62,000 nt of DNA. It comes from Branchiostoma floridae (Eukaryota > Chordata > Leptocardii > Amphioxiformes > Branchiostomatidae). Positions 54,471 through 62,000 of the stretch are shown in pieces. Location: assembly GCF_000003815.2 (NCBI RefSeq), contig NC_049983.1, forward strand, positions 6,769,840 through 6,831,839. The letters are read 5' to 3'. Within the stretch, counting starts at the first letter, position 1. Each line of letters starts with the position of its first letter. Below the pieces are notes generated by a model. The model did not search any database, was not told the DNA's origin, and was given only the letters and a program-made list of their open reading frames with translations. Position numbers and translations under genes: made by a program.

Positions 54471-54725
54471 GGCCCAATTTACTGAACGGCGAGCGTGACG
54501 ACTGTAAAGCGACCAAAATTGGACTTGTGTGGATGTGTCCTTTGATTTTATAATTGAATAGGATGCAATATGTACAATTGTTATTCCAAAGACAACTAAA
54601 AACCCAAACTGCAAAGAAATTCCGTTCTCTATATATATCTTTGAAATTCATTGAGAAAACTGTAAAATCTTAGATCGCACTGTGGTCGCAGTGTAGTCGC
54701 AGTTTCTAGTGGGAATGCGATGTAA
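54470..54725. mobile_element. Degenerate palindromic MITE related to 39430 and 43057
   Basis: GTAAAGCGACCAAAATTGG, AAAGACAACTAAAAACCC, CGTTCTCTATATATATCTTT and AAATTCATTGAGAAAACTGT, then CGCAGTGTAGTCGCAG and TTTCTAGTGGGAATG. The end resembles CTAGTGGAAAGGGGG. Confidence 0.5.
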
Positions 54726-55179
54726 CGAGGCAAAGAAGCCTGTAGGAGCTTCATCAATGGGGAGTTCACAGCTATTAACGGTAAAAGTACCATGGAGTAC
54801 CAAACCCGACGGTAACTACCGATAAAAGCCGTTTAGTACCTTTATCATTAGTGCCAATGGGGGAAACAGTAGCACTATGTGCTACAATCACCACTGAGGG
54901 AGATTTGGACACATCCCTTTCTGTATTGGTATTGCAGCGTTGGTCTTTAGAGGAGTGAACACAGTGTGGAACAGTAGGACACATTCTAGGAAACTCAAAG
55001 TGAAGCTACAGCAATAAGATGTACTTCCCACTGCCCTCTATGCTAGAATAAATAAAGAGAAAGCTTGATTTATTCCTATAACGTACGGTGCCTCCTAAGG
55101 ATACGAGTTACCTACAGAGATAGAATTACGAATGGGAAATTGCATCAAGGAGTGAGACAAAACCCCTTAGCACCATCAC
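54726..55179. other. Unassigned intergenic DNA
   Basis: A palindromic tendency between GGTACTTTTACC-like text near 54780 and GCCGTTTAGTACC near 54827. No gene seen. Confidence 0.4.
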
Positions 55180-55675
55180 AGAAAGAAGGATAAAGTAGAC
55201 ATGGCATGTCCTTAGAATACCCGTGGAAAGAAATGATAGTACAACACTGCATCTGCAACCCGACAAAGAGAAAAGAAAGTGGAGAAGAACAAAACTAATA
55301 TGGAGACATATGCTGCAAAAGGACCTCGACCACCTTGGGGTTAAGGTGGTATCTCACTGCATTTGGGGCAACGGTGCGGCACTGCGGCACTGTGGTTCGT
55401 CCACAGCGGCACTGTTTTGTTATTTTCTCCGATATTTTATAATTTAGATATTTAGTAATACGTAAAAGTATGACTTAGAAGACGACAAAATACACAGATA
55501 GTAAAAAAATTCGTTCTTTATCTCTGAAATGAGTTGACTATCTTTCGAACCCCACAGTGCCGCACCGGTGCCTCAAGTGCAGTGAGATACCACCTTTAGC
55601 CTGAAGCAAGCTGAAACCGCCCTGAACGCTGAAGGCTTGCTGCCTAATGAACCACTAGACACATGGATCTAAGTA
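55180..55675 (+). pseudogene. LINE C-terminal fossil interrupted by a MITE
   Basis: Plus-strand translation of 55190-55343 gives a run ending in KRKWRRTKLIWRHMLQKDL and DHLGV, with WHVLRIPVER upstream. This is the conserved C-terminal pattern of many non-LTR retrotransposon proteins (a WxGHVLRM-like block, then a GRPKTTWRR-like block). A stop at the start of the fragment shows that it is dead. Family H copy 10 (55344-55595) splits it. After the MITE, and counting one TTA, the frame continues as SLKQAETAL and further. This is the remains of a different LINE from the CR1-like copy at 17289. Confidence 0.65.
55344..55595 (+). mobile_element. Family H MITE, copy 10, with TTA duplication
   Basis: 252 bp. 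Left AGGTGGTATCTCACTGCATT, right CAGTGAGATACCACCT. TTA on both sides (55341-55343, 55596-55598). Inserted in the LINE fossil. Confidence 0.92.
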
Positions 55676-55909
55676 TTACCGAAGTAATGGGGGGACACTA
55701 GAGGCATACTGAAGTTGACCTAGGAAAGAAGTATATAAGAATGGTGTATATCAAGAATGGGTATTGGTATGGTGTACCGTTACAAAACCATTTTTCTTGT
55801 TCGACCGGTCCAGAAAAAGGGGACCTGAAAAACATCAGTTGACCGTATTTTGGACCGAGAAGGAAATACAAATTATACAGACATGCGTTCATTTCTTTTG
55901 GGGCTTACA

Positions 55910-56120
<211 letters not shown>

Positions 56121-56187
56121 AAGATATCGAGAGCGAAGCTGTACTGTGCGTATGCATGCATACGTAATGCTGTACTGACACAAATGA

Positions 56188-56287
56188 NNNNNNNNNNNNN
56201 NNNNNNNNNNNNNNNNNNNNNNNNNNNNNNNNNNNNNNNNNNNNNNNNNNNNNNNNNNNNNNNNNNNNNNNNNNNNNNNNNNNNNNN
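56188..56287. other. Assembly gap (100 N)
   Basis: Exactly 100 N, 80 bp from the long GAT tract. Confidence 0.99.
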
Positions 56288-56325
56288 AGACTTGAAATGC
56301 ACGCTAGTGTGACTACACCCATAAG

Positions 56326-56916
56326 CCGGTTTCACACGTGCGTATATATTCAAGTCCGTTTGAGATTCGTATGGAATTTTTTTTTTCAAAACTTTTTATT
56401 GATTTTTCAAACACAAGGTACACATATCATACATAGAGCAATAATACTGAAAGGACATGTGGTACACAAAAGATAAATAAAATCAGAAAACAGCAGTGTA
56501 CACATTTGTATATAACAAGGAAATGATAAGTTGTATATATGTTATTCACTATTCACTGTTTTAACGATAAAGCTATTTTCCCCTATTTACCGAAGTGTTC
56601 AATTAGCCTTCGTCAGGCCTTAGCCTATGGAAGTATGACATATATGAAATAAAGGGGTATGGAATTTTTAGCCTCTACCAGGCTCCACAGGTAGCTTGAA
56701 CAATAGTAAAACTTGGAAAAGAAACTTAAGACAATAACGTACCAGAGAAGTTAGCTTTCCCAAGAGTACGGTTTATAACCGTGTTACTTCGCTGACATGT
56801 TATCTGGCTATATTTGTCCATTTTCTATTGTTTCTCTGTGCAGCCTGGTAGTGGCTAAAACTTCTATACGGACCTCAAAAGGACTTGAATATATAATATA
56901 CGCACGTGTGAACCAA
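56326..56916. mobile_element. Family T MITE, split by a LINE fragment
   Basis: Left end CCGGTTTCACACGTGCGTAT, right end ATACGCACGTGTGAACC. The left arm continues to CGTATGGAATTTTT, is broken by 56382-56656, then resumes with AGCCTCTACCAGGCTCCACA as in the intact copy at 48510. A further T-type end lies at 56288-56320 beside the gap. Confidence 0.85.
56382..56656 (-). mobile_element. Short LINE 3'-end insertion with 13-bp target duplication
   Basis: 275 bp between two copies of GTATGGAATTTTT (56369-56381 and 56657-56669). On the minus strand it ends in AATAAAAAGTTTTGAAAAA, that is, a polyadenylation signal and short A tail. 5' truncation plus variable-length duplication is the hallmark of target-primed reverse transcription. 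Removing it restores the family T sequence. Confidence 0.88.
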
Positions 56917-57529
56917 CAGAGCGGCTGAGGTGTCGGTATCCCCATTTAGAGGAAAGGGTTCAGTCGAGGTAAAACGGCCGGCGGCCAGACAGGCATATCG
57001 ATTTATCCCCTCCAAAGAATGTTTCTGCTTAGATTTTATGGGTAATATTTCATGTTCCACGGCTCGGTAACCCTGCCGCAATATTACGTTTATATCAGTT
57101 CCATTAGTACTCTCGTTAACAGTGCCATGCAGTTTTTACTTTGGGAATACTGATGAACAGACTCTTAATTGAAACGAAATCATTAAAAGAAAATTATAAC
57201 GTGCTCATTAGAATTTCCGTGAACTCAATTCAATATCGAAAGAGGAATGGACTGATTTTTGCATTTCTTCGCCTCGTTTGTTTAGTACGTATTTGTTACT
57301 CACAAACTTTAATTACCAAAAAGAAGTCTCAAACATTGAAATTTCTATGAACATGTTTATTTTCACGCTAAGAATGTTATGTTTTGAGTGAAATTGAAAA
57401 AAAAAAATCCAATAATTAATTAACGCTTACTATATTGTTAAACTTAACTACTAGATACATATGCACTATATTTTTGAGGCCATATACATTAGGGCACTCC
57501 AGCCAACACTAAACAGAGACGGTGGGCGT
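56917..57529. other. Unassigned intergenic DNA
   Basis: No feature recognised. The frame at 57141-57350 is Leu/Lys-rich without a motif. Confidence 0.5.
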
Positions 57530-57740
57530 TATAAACTTCTGGCACATTTGACCAATTCATGACGCCACGTATGCGCAAGATCAAGTGTTCATAACATCCC
57601 GTGTCTGTATAAATCTCGCGAGTTTACGTTCTGAAGTGATTGGTCATCAGCAGTGATCCTGAAGACGGCGACAGTGGCCGTTGAAAATTTGACCCGTGGA
57701 TACCTTTGTGTTGGAAGAAAGTTTAGCATTGTAGTATAGA
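57530..57740 (+). repeat. Dispersed repeat with stem-loop motif, copy 2
   Basis: Matches 7345-7560. The motif CTGAAGA, stem ACGGC / GCCGT and GAAA is at 57659-57686. Changes in the stem relative to copy 1 partly keep pairing (ACGGC...GCCGT here, GCGAC...GTCGT there). Confidence 0.7.
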
Positions 57741-58589
57741 TTTTGTTGTAATTGCCAAGACCTTGGTTTTTGCATGTCTTTGTACGATGTCTTCGTTGAT
57801 CTTACAATGGATCTTACTCTGGAATCCATTGCCGTCTGATATATGTGTAAACTGTCCAGTTTTAAACAAGTTATCTCAAGTATTGTTACCTAGACCTTTG
57901 ACTTCGACCCTTTTATAATGATGTAGGTAGAAACTGTGTTCTTATTGTCAATACTCTGATTGTTAAAACTCTGTATTGTTGCACATTGTACTTTCTTAAT
58001 GTATGTAGTAAATGTATTAATGTTGTGAATCTTGGAAGATTAGCCACATTCGGCTAAAAGGTTTTGTAATAAAAGTAATGAAATGTACAACCAAGAAGCT
58101 TCCACCCACCGAGCAGACTGTAGTCACAACATGCTCTAACTGCGTAGCTCTCTCCTTGTATCGTATCCGTGTGTGTAAGTGTAGTTAGCTATGATGATGT
58201 GACGGATAATCAGTGACATTTGTAACATATTTCTCTCGTGCTGTGGAATGATTATCGCACAGGAGGCTTTCCAGTTCCTGTTATTAGGTCCAGTAGCTTG
58301 TCGATAGTTTATCTGCTCTAATAAAGGTGCTGCGAAACATACGTATCTAAAGAACCCATCTGCGCCATGGAGGTAAGGTTTGAATTCAAACAGAAAACCC
58401 GCATGACGTAGTATAGCAGTGGCATGTAGACGTACAGGAATAATTCTAAAGTGAGTATCTAAATAGCCGGTTGGCAACTCGCTAGACTTTCGCTAACATG
58501 TCGTCAGTTTGTCGCCTGAAACTGTGATTAGAAATTATTGCGGCAACTTTGCCAATTTTTCACCTAGCTTCCCTTGCGGTCATCATACT
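57741..58589. other. Unassigned intergenic DNA; one open frame without recognised family
   Basis: A 113-codon frame on the minus strand (58136-58477) is among the longest outside repeats but has no motif I recognise and no clear splice sites. GTAATAAAAGTAATGAAATG at 58065-58084 resembles a retroelement 3' end. Confidence 0.35.
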
Positions 58590-58840
58590 GACATCCAACA
58601 GCCAAACCGCCTGTATGGATGTACCCTAGCCTGCTTTCTCAACCGTCACTCTTAGTCCCTGTGGACGTCCCCCCCAAACCAACTGTCAGCCAATCAGAGA
58701 ATAGGCCTTTCAGTTTTCAAAAGGGGTCTCGCATATATAAGGGCAACACATTAATATTTATAAGCAGGGCGTTCAGGAACTAAGAGTGACGGTTGAAAGA
58801 GCAGGGAACATCCAGACAGGCGGTTTGGCTGTTGGATGTC
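58590..58840. mobile_element. Palindromic MITE with GACATCCAACAGCC ends
   Basis: About 251 bp. The 65-bp arms contain GACATCCAACAGCCAAACCG, TCAACCGTCACTCTTAGT and their complements at 58775-58840. The interior contains CTGTCAGCCAATCAGAGAAT, also seen in the element at 10265-10300. Confidence 0.87.
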
Positions 58841-58984
58841 CCTGCGTAGGAGGATTACTGACGTGTGACACTTGGGTGGAGTACGTGACCTTGCCAAACA
58901 AAATAGCCGCGCCCGGGATGTCACATCCTCAGTTTCTGCACCAAATTAGATGCAAGATAATCTTATTGAAGATGGTAGTGTTAT

Positions 58985-59180
58985 AACTAAATCAAAAACC
59001 GTGGGACATCCTGCGGCTACGGGGCTATTTTATGGGCACGGCTGGGACCCGAAACAAATATAGACGACGTGAAGTAGTCGTAAAAGCAGCAAGAGGTACC
59101 CCACCTGGACAAATTTATGGCTTCAGAGCCCGGCCGGGGCTACATCCACTACGGCCCCTGGTGCACATGTGACCGTTGCA
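58985..59180 (+). mobile_element. Family R element, copy 4
   Basis: GGGGCTATTTTATGGGCACG, GACGACGTGAAGTAGTCGT, AAGAGGTACCCCACC, GACAAATTTATGGCTTCAGA and GCCCGGCCGGGGCTACATCC in the family order. Confidence 0.55.
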
Positions 59181-59825
59181 CAAATGAATGGCCTCTTTGA
59201 TGTGGGTCCAGAGCACATTATGTTTCCGAGCAATGGACCCCTTAGGGCTTTCCTGGCTCACTGCGAGCTAGCATAGATCCCAAGTTGATCACAACAAATT
59301 GTAGAAGATGTCTCTTTTGGGACGTGAAAGTGCCAACGGCAGTTTAAAAGGGTGGCTATATTAGGCACCCAACAGTGCATCACGTAGACTTAAGCATAGT
59401 TGGTAAAGGAAGGGTCGACGGAAATATCATGACTTCCAATAGCCTTGGGTGCCCGAGGTGGACCAAAAAATCTCTCCATTCTGTACCTCAAATACGACAG
59501 AGGATGTACTACATCATACATTGTACTGTGTGTGGTATTATGAATTGTATATAAACCCTATTGAATCACATTGAAAGTAAATTCATTCATCTTAGATAAA
59601 TGTATGTTCCTCGGACGTTAATGTTTAATTTCGATCAACTGGCCACAGGTAAACCCATACAAGTCTACCTGTTCATCATTACCAAGAAACGAGAAGAAGC
59701 TAACACTATATGCTAGACTAGGATACTCTAGCACTATCATGTGTATGCTTTTAAAATTTTTTGTTGAGACCTGTACTTGACCAATTTGTAAAAAAATCAA
59801 GGTATTCATTTTACTATGTAAACAG
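59181..59825. other. Unassigned intergenic DNA
   Basis: No feature recognised. Confidence 0.5.
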
Positions 59826-59959
59826 GATAGGTATGCACATGGTCATCCCTAGTAGACATGGCATCCGTGCCATGCCCGGCGCTACATCCCCGTGCACATG
59901 TTCAGAGTGCAAAATGTGTCATTGGCCCGTAAATAGAAATTCATCCTGTGAGGAACCCG
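59826..59959 (+). CDS. Possible cysteine-rich exon (weak)
   Basis: 134 nt bounded by an acceptor-like TTTTACTATGTAAACAG and a strong donor GGTAAGT at 59960. The open frame (first full codon 59827) encodes about 44 residues with the cluster CTCSECKMC and a later C, plus one N-glycosylation sequon (NSS). The spacing faintly recalls extracellular cysteine-rich modules such as TNF-receptor repeats, but the start and end phases differ (2 and 1) and no partner exon was found within the window. It could equally be chance. If real, the rest of the gene would lie across large introns or beyond the window. Confidence 0.2.
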
Positions 59960-60139
59960 GTAAGTAGATAAGTATAATTTTATGATTCATGCGTTATAGT
60001 AACATATACGACTGTCGGCGGCCTCTAAAACTGTATTTTATACTCGGGTTTGGGGACCTCTGAAAATATCGTCAAAATTTGTATGTTGCACTCAACATTT
60101 TGAAGTTTCGTACCCTCATTGTGCACAAAATTATAAATT

Positions 60140-60585
60140 CTGAAGCACCTGAAACATCAGTGCGCTCATTAATTTTCCCCTGATAAAAAAATACATTTTT
60201 TCTGGGATAGTCAGATTGACCAAAACGGGCAAATATGTTGTAGGCTAATAACAATATTGTACTTGTATAAGTGACACCAGTGCGGTAATCATTATTAAAA
60301 CTATAGTTGCAGAAGTGAATCTCGTTGCCGCAATGGATAGTTGTAAAAGTGGCACCAATATGAAAGACAACTTGGTACGTGATACCTAGATACCACATTA
60401 GTGTCACTTTTAGTACACTAGTTCACTTATTCAATAAAGCAATGAAAGCATTGGTAGTTGTGATGTCATGTTTTGTCGTAATTTCTTGGTACAACGTTTG
60501 TGGTGTCTACTTTTGAAAATTTAGCCATCTTGTTATTTCTCGTTAATTTTGCAATCTCCAGGGAATGTCATCTATATATAATATG
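60140..60585. mobile_element. Family K element, copy 4, both outer ends eroded
   Basis: ACATCAGTGCGCTCATTAAT on the left, the interior TTGTACTTGTATAAGTGACA and GATAGTTGTAAAAGTGGCAC as in K1, and AGGGAATGTCATCTATATAT on the right. The GGCCACAGC termini are gone. Confidence 0.7.
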
Positions 60586-61510
60586 TATATGTATATATAT
60601 AATATGTACTTACTGTACGTATGTGGTCTATGTGGTCAATTAAACCAGATTCCAGGCACCAAGTTTTGTAATAGACTTGTTTATTGATTAAACTTCTGAT
60701 ACAAACATAGTACAGTAGACAATCCATCATAAAAAAAGTACCAGAATGAAATAAATCTCCATTGGACAATACATAATACATACGATGATTCAAAATTAAG
60801 TCAGTAAAAACGTACATTATTGTTTAAGAGTTTGACAATACCGTATATGGTATTGGACTGTTGGCGTTCCGATTTTTCAAACTCGAGGTACAGGTCTTAC
60901 TTTTCTCTCATAGAGACCCTGTAACTTTAGGGCTTCACAAGACCGTTTGTTTGACAAGCATTTGCTCATGACGCCATGTAATACATATCTTACATAATTA
61001 CCTTACTCTTGATGGTAGCCTTTTCATACAAAATCTTATATCATGATTAATTGTCAACATGCATGTGTTTGTAATAAGCCTTCTGGCATAACATTATTAA
61101 TCGACTTCTCACAATGCATGCATTTTGAGAAACAATCTATGACAAAGCAGAAACAAACGTCTATTTTGTTTAGCTTGACACATTGCTCGTTGCCAGTGTG
61201 AAAAAACGCAGTTAATACTTTATCCATTGGTGTACATAAAGAAAGAAAACAAAGCCTTCTTGGATTCCATGTACTTAAATATGCATAAATAGCTCCCAGC
61301 TCCAGCTATTTTCAATAACCCATTGTAAAAATGTTCATATTTCAGGGAGGCTCATGAAACTTTGTGCTTGAAATAAATCACAAATGTACAAAAAATGACA
61401 TCAAATACATTCTGAAATAACACAATAGAACAATAAGTAACACTTTATAAATAAATAACACTACATGAGAAAAACACAAGCCTGGCTGTTATTCCTGTCT
61501 ATAAAGTCAT
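60586..61510. other. Unassigned AT-rich intergenic DNA
   Basis: AATAGACTTGTTTATTGATT near 60670 could be a reversed poly(A) region. No gene recognised. Confidence 0.45.
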
Positions 61511-61519
61511 ATTAGGTTC

Positions 61520-61631
61520 CTTTATACCCCCTTCGCATGTAGCGAAAATCGGTCGGACGACGAGTCTGCAAGCTCTTAATTACTAGGAGGCATGACCCTG
61601 ATGCCGACGAAGAAATGTCAGACTTCCCCCC
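61520..61631. mobile_element. Possible MITE end truncated by gap
   Basis: TTTATACCCCCTTCGCATG resembles the outer end of the 43057 element (CTTATACCCCCTTTCCACTAG, split by two differences) but the following ATCGGTCGGACGACG is different. The other end would lie in or beyond the gap. Confidence 0.4.
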
Positions 61632-61731
61632 NNNNNNNNNNNNNNNNNNNNNNNNNNNNNNNNNNNNNNNNNNNNNNNNNNNNNNNNNNNNNNNNNNNNN
61701 NNNNNNNNNNNNNNNNNNNNNNNNNNNNNNN
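61632..61731. other. Assembly gap (100 N)
   Basis: Exactly 100 N. Confidence 0.99.
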
Positions 61732-62000
61732 TGTGAGGGGGGTATTACCGGTAAACGTCCTTACGACGTTCTTGACCAACAGATAGATGTTTGTTCTGTA
61801 TCATGTTGCGGTTTTTAAATGCTGGTACATTCCTATATAACTTGTATTTAGTCTTGAGATATAGATATAGTTTTCTTCAACGTCTTTCTTCTGGGAATGT
61901 AACCTTTACTCTTTAAAAATTGATCTTGAAATATTCAGATTTCTGTGGCTATGATTGTCAGAGACCACACCAGACAATTAAAGTGTGAAGAATAACTCTT
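61732..62000. other. Unassigned window end
   Basis: No feature recognised. Confidence 0.5.

Noticed and set aside
58136-58477. 113-codon minus-strand frame as a gene
   Set aside because: No recognisable family, no clear splice sites, and in a region with retroelement-like ends. Kept only as a note.

Overview
The window looks like a gene-poor, repeat-dense stretch of a draft invertebrate chordate genome. Amphioxus (Branchiostoma) is the best guess. This is inferred from the intron-bearing neuropeptide receptor, the CR1-like LINE, the tRNA-derived SINEs and the many small inverted-repeat transposons; no database search was possible. Four runs of exactly 100 N mark scaffold joins. No prokaryotic features (operons, CRISPR, ribosome binding sites) are present.

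The only convincing host gene is a class A peptide G-protein-coupled receptor on the minus strand. Its first coding exon (12078-12968) carries TM1-TM5, a 3.3 kb phase-0 intron follows, and the second exon (7986-8777) carries TM6, TM7 and a cytoplasmic tail of about 200 residues. The motifs fit the NPS/CCAP - vasopressin - GnRH/AKH/corazonin receptor supergroup. The last dozen codons lie inside a three-unit tandem repeat that also holds candidate polyadenylation signals.

Layout: 1-7.3 kb holds SINE and MITE fragments, GT-rich microsatellite DNA, a 115-bp minisatellite and two GC-rich palindromes. 7.6-13 kb is the receptor gene with an element-rich intron. 14-21.1 kb is a broken array of 0.8-1 kb units interrupted by a 5'-truncated CR1/L2-like LINE with an intact 631-codon reverse-transcriptase frame, a tRNA-like pseudogene and a SINE carrying a nested MITE. 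22-34 kb is a graveyard of SINEs, a mariner-type foldback element, several MITE families and a near-perfect 65-bp hairpin. 34.2-36.9 kb is a four-unit tandem array (570-730 bp units). 37-51 kb holds dispersed MITEs, including a 240-bp palindromic family whose end has expanded into an 11-bp minisatellite. 51-62 kb contains a LINE C-terminal fossil split by a MITE, a 195-bp GAT tract that is probably a LINE tail, a short LINE insertion with a 13-bp target duplication, and one weak cysteine-rich exon candidate.

There is no multi-gene system here. What stands out is nested insertion history that can be read directly (elements within elements with target-site duplications), two different MITEs inserted at the same TA of two SINE copies, a MITE with a 9-bp duplication, and repeat junctions resembling a hammerhead-like fold. 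Element boundaries were set by eye and may be off by several bases unless duplications are stated.
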